From contig NC_092013.1 in the NCBI RefSeq assembly GCF_042242105.1, forward strand, positions 6,676,730 through 6,740,729: DNA of 64,000 bases, in the 5' to 3' direction. Every line of letters begins with the position of its first letter. Position 1 is the first letter of the stretch. The notes under the pieces are model-generated. The model saw only the letters and a program-made list of their open reading frames with translations. It made no database searches and was not told the origin of the DNA. Source of the DNA: Pempheris klunzingeri (Eukaryota > Chordata > Actinopteri > Acropomatiformes > Pempheridae). Shown one piece after another: positions 36,441 through 49,394 of the stretch. Made by a program: the position numbers and the translations under genes.

Positions 36441-39400
36441 TAAACAGAATACACCTCCCTGTCTTGTATTTTTATTGTAGCTTGACAACAGGAATGTCTA
36501 TTAAATATATTTAGGTATGTTCTGAGTTTTAAGAGCTGAGAGATTAATTATAAGTGGAGATGTACGAGGTCTATAAGGAAATACCGTATCTTCCCAAGTG
36601 AGCTTACTTCCTAATCTTTCTTGTGTAATTACTCTGTAAAAGTGGAAGTTTAAACTAAACATGTTTGACCTTTACCTGAGCCACCATAGCTATATAGAGG
36701 ACCTCCAGAAAAACATGGTTAGCACCCCCACAGCACCAGCTTAATCTTGGCTTATGTTGGGCTCCTTTCTGTCTTCACTGAAGGAAAAATCAGGAGCTGA
36801 CAAAAGGTGCAGAGCTAATCTTCCCACAGTCAGGTTGCAGGGACAAGCTATAGATAAGACAGGGCTATAGATAAGGCTGGAGACCCCTACAGCCAAACCA
36901 CAAGCTGCGTGTGGGGGGAGATCCTTGGAGCTGATATAAAATGAAAGGAAGAGGCTCTGGAGTTCTGGGGGCCAGTGCTCCCAGAAAATTAATTACACTG
37001 ACGCTCCCATGCTGCCATCTTCAGCACCTGATGACATTCTGCTCGCCTTCATCGAGTGCCTTGGTTGGGGACCACAACAGGCTGTCGTGGTGGTTTGTGT
37101 GTCAACAGACGGGGTTAAGAAGAAAGCTCATAATGGAGAAATTAAGTTAGCAGGAACTTGCACAATGTGAATGTGAAAACCGTGACTCACTTTGTTCCTT
37201 TCCTGTAAATGAGCTTGACACTGATTTAGATGGGGTAGGTTGTCTCATGGGTTGGTTGACATAGTGCTTATCACTGTTTCATCATGTCGAAATATATTTG
37301 GCATAATGTGTTCATTTCTATCCGGTCATTTTGAGTCCAGTCATTTGTTACAGAGCTGGTGATTCTGTTGATTTTATAACTGATTTAGGGTCTCTGGCTT
37401 AAAAAACGTAAAAGTTCAGAACGTTTTAAAACCAATCACATTTCTTTACTGAAGCCTGTTGATAACTACAGGGAAAACCAACCCCATACACAAGAGTGTG
37501 AGAGTGTCTTTGACATTTAATAACTTACGTGTGTATTTAATAACTAAAGAAAGAATACCCAGTTTAACCCAAGACCTCAAGCTTCCCTGTAATGTGGGAA
37601 TGACTATTGTAAGATGTGTTGACAACAATCCCCAGTCTCCCCTATATTATTCACAATAAAAACTAGCTTAAAAGTATTTTGAAAAGATATGAATTATATT
37701 TACTCTACTCTCAACAACATGCACAATATACAGTAGGCGCCGTTTTGCTCCTCCAGAGTAAAAAAGGCAGACATTGATGAGACCTCTGAGGGAGTGGGTA
37801 GCCCTGTCTAGTGCCCTGATAATTGAATGATGTAGCCTCAGAAATCTCCGGCAGCTGAAGGAAGTTGTGTACCAGACCAGCGTCTGTCTGTAGTAATATT
37901 CTCACGTCCCACACACACAGACACAACATCTCACCAGTCCAGCTCTTGTGCAAGAAAAGGTTTTGTGCTGCACTTGGTGCTGAACCATAATTGAGTCTGA
38001 CATCTTATTGTAACCCCTCTACATTTGGCAATAACCTGTCACGCGAGCAGGGCGCAATATTAGGTCATTATTCTATAACCGTGAATGTTCACACTTGCCT
38101 TGTTACGCCCCCCCCCACACCTAAAAGTAGCTAGCGCTCTCACTTTGCAGATGGCTTGCGAGTACTTGCAGCAGTGTTCATGCAGGTCCCACAGGGGCTT
38201 ATTAGAGGGAATGGTAGGGCTTCTCTCAACCTCAGCACACGCTCGCTGGTTCCCCTCACAACAGCCAGCGGAGAAAAGGGGAGAGAGGTTCACAATTACC
38301 AGGCTCACATCACCCGGGCTTCAGACAAACTCTCACTGCAGTGGCTCTGCAGCATTGAGCAGAAAGGTCACTGGCTTGTTTGAAATTCAGTTTTCAAAGA
38401 CTCTAATCATAAAGTTGATAGTATAATCCACATTCATTCTTTTTCTGTGTAAAGCTACATGAGGAAGGAGCAACCTGGCAGCATCTTGATAGCCTAAACT
38501 GATGTCAGTATCTGTGGGTGTCTGTCATAGTTGACAAAGAAAATGAGTTGTGATGGAGTTCTCTGGGGGGAATTTTGGCAGTAAAGATCGACAGAAAAGG
38601 ACGAAAAGAAAAGGATGACATACAAGGAATCTCCAAAGGCCACAGAAGATGCAATGTCCAAATACTCCCAGCTTCATTTAATCAGCAGTCTAAAACTGTG
38701 CATGTTTTAGCGTTTAGCTAAACAGCTGAGAGCAGATGTGTTGCATGGAAAAGATGTGCTTGAACATGTTGACGTCGAAAGATTAGCATCACGAGAATGA
38801 AAACAAAATTTGTGATGCAATACACATTTTCCATCTCTGGTTTGATATTTATTCAAGATGGCTATACTGGGAACAAAAACAGTGGATGCCTGTTCTTGTG
38901 GGGATCTCACACAGCATCTATGAGCTTTATCATCTAAATAGTTTGTGTTTCTTGACCTTTTTGAAGGTCTAAGAACTGTGAACCTGAAATTCAGTTAGTT
39001 TGCGTTGGCACTTTAATGTATACCTCCAACTGCCGGCATTATTTTCTCTCTTTACCTCTCTCCCTTATCCCCTTAAGTCTGGAAATAGCTGGCATCATTG
39101 AAAATGCAGATCATGGGCATTTTGACAGAAAACTCTGAGGTAGCTGTGAGCTTTTCCCTTGTCTCGATAATGGGGTTTAAATGGGATATTCAGTTGTGTG
39201 CATTCTGGTTAATTGGACATCAAACACTGCATGTACGTGAGAGATTAGACTTCTGAGGATATGTCAGAATAGAGGAGACTACCGTATTTGCTCTCTATCA
39301 GATACTTTGTTCTAAATCTGTATTATTGGACAAGAAAAGCTTCTAATTCAATTTCTCACTTTAATTTACTAGGGGAGGATTAAAAGGAACTCCTGAGAGA

Positions 39401-40123
39401 TGTTGCAGGATTACTATGGCACTTTCCCGCTGGTAAGTTTGTACTTGCTCTAGGAATGGCCCACGCTGAAAGCTTTAACAGCTGGAGGACAGTGTAGTGG
39501 CCTGATGGCAGTGCTAGAGCAAAGCTGATGGGCAGTCCAAAATGGAAAGGGTTCATCCTTTACGGAGCATGAGCACAGTACATTTCATTGCAATCTGTCC
39601 ATTAGATTTTTGGGATTTCTTAAGTAGAAATGGAAATTTGGGGCTAAATATGGCATGTGGCATGGCTGTAGAATCCCAGCCTTGTTAAATTCCAGATAAT
39701 CAATAACACTGTCTGTAATTAACACTATTGTTATTGGTACATCTAACGTCAAACTGCAGTATCAGTTTATTCCTGATACAAACATAAGTACAAACATTGT
39801 ACATTTGTACAAACAGGTGTATGCAGGTGGTGGTTGCAATACTAGGAACACATATACAATGTGACACCACCTCAAGAAATTCCATAGAGTCTCAAAGCAG
39901 CTATCAACAAATATTAAACATAACAACGTACAATATATTAGCTTCATGAAGGTAGGGTTTTTGCAGAGCTATTGCGTTGAGTTGCATTATATTATAAAAG
40001 TTTTCATATTATTGTGTCCACCCCCTGTAGATGCTTCTTTATTTGATAGAAACACTGTCAGCTCTGCACATATACACACTCCCTTACTTCTACAGTATAT
40101 TGTTCAGTCTTCAACAATAAGCA

Positions 40124-40187
40124 GACACACACACACACGCACGCACACACACACGCACACACACATGCACACACACACACATACACC
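40124..40187. repeat. (CA)n microsatellite
   Basis: CA repeat with CG and TG interruptions. Confidence 0.95.
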
Positions 40188-40189
40188 TT

Positions 40190-40520
40190 TCTTTGCTGAT
40201 CCTTTCTAGAAAAGTGTCTAAACTTTCCCCAGTCCCATTTCCACAGGGCCTCATATCTCACTGTGGGAAGGGAGAGAAATAAGCAGCAGCGTGCTGCCTC
40301 TGCCAGCCTGTCGGATTTGAAGTTTATTAAGTATATCAAACCAGGGCCGGCCCCCTCAGGGAACATTTGCAATCCAAAGCTCTGCTTGCTGTTGCTTCCA
40401 CCAGCATCAAGCTGTCACAAACACTCCACTTAATTTGCAAAGCAGTGCACAGAGGGGGGAAAAATAAGAAAATAGGAAACAAGTGTCATTTTCCACCATG
40501 TGTGAGTACACCATTTGCAT
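40190..40520. other. candidate conserved noncoding element
   Basis: Unique sequence between a microsatellite and AT-rich sequence. It contains CCTCATATCTCACTGTGGG, CACTTAATTTGCAAAGCAG and CCATTTGCATCTAAATC. The last includes an ATTTGCAT octamer motif (POU factor site). Confidence 0.28.
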
Positions 40521-41459
40521 CTAAATCAATCTGATGAAAATTGTTGGTTTTTGCTCTTGGGGAGAGGTGATGCATTGGGTTGTTAAACAGTGCTAGGTTT
40601 TACAGTTTGTTGTGCTTCATGAAGTAGTCTCAATATGAGGACTCCACATTTCCCGAAGAGCTATATTTACTTTTAGATTACATTTACCGACAAAAAAAGC
40701 ACAATTCAATGCCTGCATGTGCTGTGTAGCAGACACAATATATGCCCAATATCCGTCACTGTTACCCAGTTATAAAAAAACCTCATCTTAGTGGCTCGGG
40801 TGTGTTTAATTCCTGGTACTGTATCGAGCTTTATCGACTGATTGATTTTGAGCCACTCATGGCCAGCCAAGCAAACATCAGCTCCAAGTGAATCAGTGAA
40901 TTTTGAGCTGACACCCCCACAGCCACCAGTAGCATCGCCGCCACCCTACACACTCACAAGCTGAGCGCCTCTCAACTCAAAAAACTGACGGACCGTCCCA
41001 GCTCCACACTCCCAGACCAGATATGCAATTTATCAGCTGGAAAACATGCAGGAGGGCTAAAGGTGGAAGAGCCTTCTATCTGGTCTCGCTACACCAGCCA
41101 CTGCTCAGTATGCTCTACCTGAGCTCATTTCACCCTCCAGCGGACAGGAGAGTCTATATGGGCCCCTTGGTAAAAGACCTGAGGCACTCCCACCCTGAGT
41201 CCTTCCACCTCTGCTCCCCTCATCACCTGAGGGGGAGATCAGACTGACAGGGCCAACAGGACACGGACTTATGATGCTCCTGACTTGTGTGCATGTGTAT
41301 GATTGTGTGTCTGTTATTACCACGGTGCGTTCATGTGTTAATGCAGGATTTGTCCATCATATTGTGCTCTACATACACTTCCAATGTTCAACAAGCACGT
41401 TTAACATCTCCTCTCAGAGAGGATGTGTTACAGTGAGATAATAGAACTTTTAAGCAGGA

Positions 41460-41740
41460 AAACGGATTACTCTCGCTCCAGAATTAAACAATTCATTACC
41501 GCCTTTCTTTTTATAACTACAGACTAATTACATTAGCCATGATGGTTATGTCATAAGTCTGTCGTGCTGCTTGCACAGTGCAAATGAATGGACTTATGGG
41601 GGTAGATTTGAGCCATTTTTAAATTGGTTCTGGGAACCTATAAGGCTAATGGATAAGCCTATAGAGCATAAGTTATATTACAGCTCGAGGTTATGGCACT
41701 GACACCTGATGATCATACAGACTGGCCCCACTACCAGGAC
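41460..41740. other. candidate conserved noncoding element
   Basis: Unique sequence rich in homeodomain cores, with GAATTAAACAATTCATTACC (41,481 onwards) and ACTAATTACATTAGCC (41,523 onwards). It continues at balanced GC to 41,740. No reading frame of interest. Confidence 0.3.
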
Positions 41741-42119
41741 ATTAGTCATGGGAGAGAATGAATGTCGCACAAGCTAATTTCTGGTGTCTTTTATCAAATA
41801 ATTCAACCTCTGCCTCTCCTTTTATCTCCCCACTGATTTCGCTTCTTTCCCTCTTTGCTTTGAGATACTCTCTTCTATGAGCCACATGAGGACTCGGTGG
41901 ACTATATGTTTTTACTGGAGCTTCGTTTTGTCGTGAGCTGCCGCAGCTCCCATCTCCGCAAGTGACAAATTGTGTGCTCTGCCATTAATGCCGTATAACA
42001 CTCATACATAGCATGTTCTCTCTTCTCCCTTGTGATCTCTCAGAGCTATGTGCTTTTTAGCACAGTGCTAGCAGTGTGGCCCTAGGGATGGCGATGTCAG
42101 TCTGCCGCTCCATCACCTT

Positions 42120-42310
42120 GGTCTGAAATAGCTCAACAACTACTGGATGGATTGCTGTGAAATTTTGTGCAGACATTCATGATCTCTAGAGGAATCTCTA
42201 AATGAATTTTACTGACTTTGGCGGTCCCCTGACTTTTCCTCTGGTGCTAACATGAGGTTGACATTTGTGGTTTTGAGTGAAATGTCCTGATGGTATCCTG
42301 AGAGTTGTTT
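42120..42310 (+). repeat. teleost interspersed repeat (plus orientation)
   Basis: Contains CTGAAATAGCTCAACAACTA, CTGGATGGATTGCTGTGAAA, TTTTGTGCAGACATTCATGA and GGTCCCCTGACTTTTCC. It is the same family as 26,760-27,115 in the opposite orientation; the two share GTTTTGAGTGAAATGTC. Confidence 0.6.
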
Positions 42311-42619
42311 TGGTGAGAGTCATTTTTGTGAACCAGGTGGTGAAGTTATGGAACAGGACAATGAATATAAACCTTTGCTTTTTGGAGGACCGTGTGGATG
42401 AGTTCTCCTTGTTAGGCTGTCTCTCTCACACATATAAGTCAGACGGTTTCTTGCAAGGCTTTGTTGAAGTAGCATTCAACAAACCACAGTTTCAGCCTGC
42501 GTATGGGCTCCAAAAGCAAAGAGATGTAAGAATTCACAATGACATGCCTCCCTTTGATCTCTCAATAACACAAGTGTGTTCTCCCTGTCTTACAATGTCA
42601 GACCCTTAACCAGGTTCTG

Positions 42620-42621
42620 AA

Positions 42622-42672
<51 letters not shown>
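42620..42672. repeat. poly(A) followed by (CA)n
   Basis: Nineteen A residues run directly into a CA repeat. This can arise at the 3' tail of a retroposed sequence, but no element body was identified. Confidence 0.9.
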
Positions 42673-42674
<2 letters not shown>

Positions 42675-44179
42675 AATGATCTGTCTGAAAATGTACAAAG
42701 TCTCATTGGTACTATGTATGTAATGAACAGAGTTTGTGCCTGAAGCCACAGCGGGCACTGGATAAAAACAGGAAAAAGGAAACTGTCAACTTCACCGGAT
42801 ATTTCTTTGGTTTTATTATATTTCAGAAATAGTGAATGGAGAATAGCAATGTGGAAAATCTGGCGTTATATCAAAGGCAGCGCTGTATGAATATGTGGAC
42901 AAACGCATCTGCATTTAAATATGGCAAATTTTAATGTTTTTTTCATGCTGTAGGGTTAAGAACAACAGAGGCATAACAGTTTTAAGGTCATCAAAGGAGA
43001 AGAAATCAGGAGTATTTCAGTGATTCTACTTTCTTAAAGCCTGTGCTTCTCAGATAAGAGCATATTTAGGTTGTGGTATGTCAAGAACTGTTTCATATAT
43101 AATGCATTTCTCATATAATGTGATATGCATATTAAACATTTTTAAATTCAAATATTAACAGTGCTGTTTCAATTGATCTACATAGTGAGATGAGAGGAGC
43201 TATTTGCATAAGGCAGAGTCTGTGTACAGCACTCATACATAAGTAAGTGTAAGCTGTGTCTGTTGCTTTTCTTTTAGTTAGCAACCTAAGGCAAGGGTTA
43301 GCCCCTTAGTCGGTTTATGCATGCAGATGAATGTTGATGCTTTTGATGCAAAATTATGCATTGCTTTAAAATTTCAACACCTACTAAACTACAGTAACAG
43401 CATATGGTGTGCCACAACATGTGGTGGAGTGTTGACTGTGGAGAGGTTTGGTTCCAGGATGGGTTTTACACACAGCTGGGACTGGCAGAGGTTAATCAAC
43501 CTGCAGCAAGCAACATTCACTTAATAACACGTTTATTTTCATATTTTTCTAAACATAAAAGAATAGAATTATGAACAGAATTGCGTTGGATGATATCACT
43601 GCATAAACAATAATACTAATTATAAACTAGATAGATACAGATAGAATGAATAATGAATAATCTAATATTAGATTGTATAGTGGCATAACATTCACAGGGG
43701 CCATTTAATTGCATGTACTCACCTACTTTTGATCCTTTTTGATAATAACTGCTTAATTGTTACTTTTACTTAGGTAAATGACCAGAATACAACCCTATAA
43801 ATAGGACATACATGGAATTGTTGAACATGTTATGCTCAGTACAGTAGATATACAGAGCTTTAAGAGTCAGTTTATGTGGAATTCATGATTTAACTAAGGT
43901 GGCGATCACTACAATGAAGACATGAGTTCTTACACAATACAAAGTGTCCATTTTTACATTACTGAATATATCATATTTATTTTTTTCACATGTATAGCTG
44001 TTGTGCACAGAATGGATCAGTCCAATCAGCCTATTTCTGTCAGCTTATATCAGCATCCTAGTCTTGCTCAGCATTACTCTATTGGCATTATCGCCATGTT
44101 TTGGCATGTTCTGATGTTAGTTCATTCCACGGGGCCATTATCACCTCATCAGATATCAACAAACACTCTCAACCATCAT

Positions 44180-44460
44180 GCACCACTGGAAAACCCTTGA
44201 CCCCTACTCAGGAAAAAACATCAGTGCGAGACATCTCTCATCACCATGCTGTTTGGAGTGGCAAGCTGAGCCGGCTGCTCAGAGCCAGGGCTTGCATTGG
44301 CGACACCACTGCTTGTATTAATGCGCAACCATCACTCTCCCCTGCATCTAAATGTTTCATTACAGCCTAGGCGCAGACACAATTTCGCGGCCTATATGGG
44401 GCCGCTCACCAGCAAGCGTGCTCTCTTAAGGGAAAAGTAAAGCATGACAAATTGAAATAA
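44180..44460. other. candidate conserved noncoding element
   Basis: Unique GC-balanced sequence with CAGACACAATTTCGCGGCC and ATATGGGGCCGCTCACCAG. CpGs are retained in an otherwise AT-rich area. No exon recognised. Confidence 0.27.
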
Positions 44461-46249
44461 ATGAGAGAGAGAGAGAGATGTGGAGGAGGAGGACGATGGG
44501 GCCTTTTCTCCATATGGCCTTGCAGAGAGGAAAACTCGTGTATATTTCTAATATTGCTGTGTATCTGTCTTGTGGCAGTCAAAAGTCTTCCAGTTCTTCT
44601 CTATCGTTTATCCATCTGTATTAATCATGACCAGGCTATTGTTATCCATTGTCCATTTAATGATATGGTGATACTTTTGACAAGACTGGAGGAACAAAAC
44701 TGAAAATGGTTCACTAAATGAAATGTGTATGCACCCAAAAGACCCTTAAGATGCTTAAGATTTTCAAAATATGATCATTTTCTGCATCATACATGGAACC
44801 AGTCTAGGTTATCTCCCACCATACAGCCAGTATAATAAATTTATATGACAGGTGATTTTATCTTTTCATACAGCACATATGATGCTAGTGTGCCAGCAAA
44901 TTGAAAAATGACTGTAGTAAAAAGCCAAACAAATATATCATTTCCTTATCAGCTGTAAACCACGTGGGATTTACAGTATGATAAGCTGTATCATAAATCC
45001 TTGATCAGTGTTATCTGTGCTTCTTTATCAGCTAAAGGGCTACGACCTGTGGAGCATCAAGGAAATGACAACTCAATTCGGATAATCTAAACAATTATTT
45101 AGCAGACTCTGGACTGTGAGATCTGTTCAGCCCTCAGGTCAGTCGTTAGAATCTGATAAAAGTGGACTTGAAACTGTGTGAGCATCTGCAACGTTTTTAC
45201 AATGGTTTCATGAATTCAAACACTATTTTATGACATAAAAGTAATGATATTGTAGCTGTAAAAATAAAGAATCTCATATTTTACTGTCAGACAAATTGGA
45301 GACACATGGATTGAAGAAAATAAAGAGGTGGATAAAAAAAAAACATGATTCTAAATGTCTCATGAAGCTTGGGTCGTATCATCAGGAGCAGAGATGCTAA
45401 TGGAGGAAGTGTTTTCACAGGTGCATTTCAAGTCAGCGTGTGGCAGTAAGCAAACACACAAGAATGTGACCAACACACAAGCACACACAAACGTGTGTGA
45501 GCTCTCCACCCAACCTCGCTGAAACCCCCATGGCCTAAAACCCTGTAGCCCTCATATCAATGAAGCCACCAATGATATTCCACCACAGCAGGTGTGTTGC
45601 CGTAGCAACACGGCCCTTTCATCTCCTGACTCCTCATTGGGTATGCATATTCTGTTTGGCGCCCTAACCCCCTCTTTGCCCACACAAACCCCTCACCCCC
45701 CACCCCCAACAAGCAAGTCAATCACACTTTTGTCTCATCTCTCCCCTCTGATTGGCTTGTTCCTCTCATGCCCTCCTTCAAAGTATTGACCTTCATACAC
45801 GGCTGACTGCCGAATGACAATGAGGAGAAAATCACCTGTACCGCCGTCAGTGCATGTGCCTACTCTCGACACAGCGAGAGTGGGGAGGAGTGGAAGAGAA
45901 AGCACACCTGTTGCATGATTGAGTACCAAAACATCGAGGCTCAGGAGGCGCTTGAATCCAGAGCTTCTTGAAAATAATGCCTTGGCTGAGAATGGGGATC
46001 TGAGACAGAGAGGCTTATGGATTTTTCTCTTTGCCCCCCTTTCCATCCTCACTGTATACCTTTTTCAACACCTGAAAGCGAGAGCACTGGATGGATCAGA
46101 GACAAAATAGGGCAGAAAAGAAATGTTCCAATTGATTGGTTGGTTGAGCACTTCTGTGAACCACAGTGGACCTTAAACTGTTTCCGGAAAGCAAATTAAG
46201 GAGGACATATTGTATGCAAGTGATGATTTTGACAGACGTGAATTGTTAT

Positions 46250-46660
46250 CAAATACAATTTTGTAATTCCAATACATCAGTGGTCATTTTTTCAAGGGGG
46301 TTAAAATGACCACTGTTTACGTATGCGACCTCTAGTGGCCAAAGTGATTATGATGGGAGCAAAAGGGGGGGAAGCCCGATGTAATGCAACAAATTCCACA
46401 TAAGGAGGAAGCTGGGGTGATCTGATTGGTCAAACACAACCAAAAATCAGAGCAGACTTATTTTAACAAGCTTATTTAAGTGATGTAAGCCCTGATTCTG
46501 TCACTTCCTTCTGCTCTGTATCTAACATATATGTTTGAACCCAAACCGTACTCTTTTCCTAAACCAAACCAAGTAGTTTTTCTGCCTAAACCTACAAACT
46601 GCAGCCATTTCTGTAAAGCTACTTATTACTATTATTATTATTACTTATTACTTGCCTGTT
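46250..46660. repeat. probable teleost repeat remnant
   Basis: Contains GCGACCTCTAGTGGCCAAAG, a phrase frequent in teleost repeats, followed by GATTGGTCAAACACAACC, CCAAACC-rich sequence and a TAT/TTA tract (46,620-46,652). Boundaries uncertain. Confidence 0.35.
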
Positions 46661-48144
46661 CGTGGCTTGTCTGCGTAGAGGATGTTTTGGGAGCCATTGG
46701 AAATCGACCTATCCTGTTGTTTCGGTGCGAGGACATGTTGACAGGTTGATTTATTGAATTTGTATGTCTCACGGTGTGCATCTGTATGTTCAATCTGTAG
46801 ATTTCTCATCATCACTGGGTCTATTTTTGTTCTTTCTGCTCTGCTTCTTTGGGGGATATCAGAGCAGTCAGAGGTATTGACTTTCTCCTCTCTCTTCTCC
46901 CAACATGTGAGCTCAGGTTGTCTGCTCTGCTGAGCTCTAAAGGCCGACTGCGGCAGTGTGGGAGGGGAAATGCGGAAAACTAAGTCCTGATTATCTGGTC
47001 AGTTAGCTCTTCTTATCTCTCCACTCGACTCATCACTTACAACAACCTTGCGTGTGTGGATAGTCAGCTGGAAGATCTTTTGGCAGCTTCTATTGGAAAT
47101 CCCTATGCTGATAACTACGTCCTCTGAAGGCAGCAGGTTGGTTAGGGAGGCTGCGTATTAGTTCAATAACTGTTTGTCTGACCTGCTGTATGACAGGGAT
47201 TGACACTACATGCACAGCGGTAACAATTCACTTGGTTGAAGATGCATGGCAAGTCTAATGATTAGAAAGCTACAGTAGGTTACTGTTTTTTTTCCTCCAA
47301 ACTACTGAGGCTTTCCTCTGGAGGCTCACATCAAACTCACGCACTTCCCTATGGTGCTAATTTACCCCAAAATAATAGGTTCATGTCTATAAGAGTCCTT
47401 CTTGAACAGCATATTTGTGAAATATTACAACACCTGCTTTTCTCTGTTTCACTCAACTGGTGCTACAATTGATTGCATTTCTTCCTGCAGATGTAGTCTG
47501 GAAAAAACAAAGCCTTTTTTTTAAGGTTTCTGTTTCATTGGTAGTCGTTAATAAACCTCAATTTAACCACAAGCCGCAGATGGCGACGATGTAACACCCA
47601 CAGAGTTGTTTTTATTCTCATGTGTGCATAAAATCATAGCCCATAGCTGGTTATTGCCTTTATTGTGGTTATTAATGGCCAAAACGGCCTTTTACTTTTG
47701 GATAGTTTTCAAGGGGATGCTTGAATCTGTACTGCACATTGTTGCCCTCAGACAACAAAAAACCTTTTTGTCCCTCTTGGAATAATTACCTATAATCAAT
47801 GCTATAATCTACATCATTCACTATAAGAATCCATTTGAAACCACATATTGCAACAAAGTGGCATAAGGAGTAGGAAAAAACAAGTGCAATCCTACAGATT
47901 ATGATATTTTGTGTGTTGTGTAGCCCAAGTCAGGAATCACAATCTGCTTACAGTCTGTAGAGTTTACGTCACCGTCAAGCAAGAGAGGAAGGATGGGAGG
48001 TGGGTGCAGAACAAACCAACAAAAACACAGCATGAACAAAATATGATGACAAAATTAAAGATACATGTAGCCACAAGACCTCCTCTGTACCATGGGTTAC
48101 CTGGAAGAGGGCAGACCACACAAAGACAGACAGAGAGAGAGAGA

Positions 48145-48690
48145 GAAAGGCAAGGCAATTTATTTTGTATTGCACATTTCAACAACAAGGCAATTCAAAG
48201 TGCTTCATGTAAAACCTTAAATGCATTGTGACAAAGTGCAAAAAAAAAAAGAAAAGAAAACATTGTAAAAGGACATTGAAATACAATAAAGAGCCAAGAA
48301 AACAGGAAACAAAATAGAATAAGACAGGTATAAAATTATAAGGATAAAAGCAACAAAAAATGAATACATTGTTTGATCTATGAAAGGCAGCAACAAAGAG
48401 AAAAGTCTTGATTTAAAAGAGCTGAGAGTTGCAGCAGACCTGCAGTTTTTCTGGGAGGTTGTTCCAGATGTGTGTTGCATAAAAACTGAGCGCCGCCCCT
48501 CCATGTTTAGTTTAGACTCTGTGGGCAGAAAGCAGACTTGTCCCAGATGGTCTGAGGGGTCTGGATGCTTCATAGAAAAGCAGCACATCAGAAATGTATT
48601 GTGGCACCAAATGATTCTGTGCTCTAGTTTTTTGGAAAATAATTTTTTGACATACAGGAAGCCCACTTAAATACAAGCCCTTGAATCCTT
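48145..48690 (+). repeat. teleost interspersed repeat
   Basis: Contains GGCAAGGCAATTTATTTTG, GGCAATTCAAAGTGCTTCAT, TTTTTCTGGGAGGTTGTTCC, CTCCATGTTTAGTTTAGACT and GGTCTGAGGGGTCTGGATGC. I recognise this order from a highly repeated teleost element that is usually truncated. The open frames inside it on both strands are not genes. Class not determined. Confidence 0.65.
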
Positions 48691-48798
48691 GATATGTTCT
48701 TCAGGTGATAGCAAGCTGACTTATAATGATCTTAATTGTGGTTTTCTACAACGCTGTTTGAAGACGAGCTACTTTGGTAACTCTTAACAAAACAATAA

Positions 48799-49394
48799 AC
48801 AAAATTGTCGTAGTTACTGAAGAACGAATCAGGAGTGACCTGATAATCAATGAATCATAACTCTGAATAACTGTGAATCAAGGACTATGTAGTACATGAT
48901 GATGAATTACTGGAGAACAGACAGAACAGATACTATGTCAGTGAATCATTGGAGAATGATTAGTTCATAAATATCTGTGCAAAACATAGGTAGAAGAATT
49001 CATAACGTACCTACTAAAAATTTGAAAAATACAGCCCTCCTCCTGCAGCTCGCCCCCCCAACCAGAAGAGCACGAGCCAGCGGCACATCACACGTGCAGA
49101 AATAACAATTATTTTGGCAGGATTCTCCACCATTGAATCAGGCTTTCATTGACATCTGAAAGGACGTGAACAGCCAATAGGAAAATCAGGAATTACTCAT
49201 GAAAGAAAGTGCTCAGGATGTCTATTCCATAGACTTAGTAAAAGAAGTGGGCCTTGTATATCCCAGTCTGTTCTCAACTCATACTATGTCGTCCTTAATT
49301 AAAGCTTATTGAGGAACTACTCATCAATTCATTAATCGTCAGGTCACTCCTGACTTATTCCTCACTTGTTTTGTAATAACTACCACAATTTTGT
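48799..49394. mobile_element. imperfect foldback / MITE-like element
   Basis: The left arm (48,799-48,857) and the reverse complement of the right arm (49,321-49,394) both read ACAAAATTGT-GTAGTTA-T followed by an A/G-rich stretch and TCAGGAGTGACCTGA. They form an inverted repeat about 60 bases long with scattered mismatches around about 460 bases of interior. There is no transposase frame, so it is nonautonomous. The exact ends and target duplication are not visible to me. Confidence 0.6.

Larger units (their letters stand above)
31736..40120. other. long noncoding stretch
   Basis: No convincing coding exon on either strand. It contains a near-perfect palindrome (33,929-33,974) and one block resembling conserved noncoding sequence (36,090-36,440). 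A 60-base segment at 39,373-39,432 is bounded by splice-like signals. The rest is ordinary AT-rich sequence. Confidence 0.5.
40521..48140. other. long noncoding stretch
   Basis: No convincing exon. Repeats at 42.1-42.3 kb and 46.25-46.65 kb, poly(A)-(CA)n at 42.62 kb, a GA run at 44.46 kb, and candidate conserved blocks at 41.5 and 44.2-44.46 kb. Confidence 0.5.

Noticed and set aside
42277..42609. 110-codon plus-strand frame
   Set aside because: It starts within a dispersed repeat and ends just before poly(A)-(CA)n. No protein character.
48217..48666. 149-codon minus-strand frame and an overlapping plus-strand frame
   Set aside because: Both lie inside a common teleost interspersed repeat.
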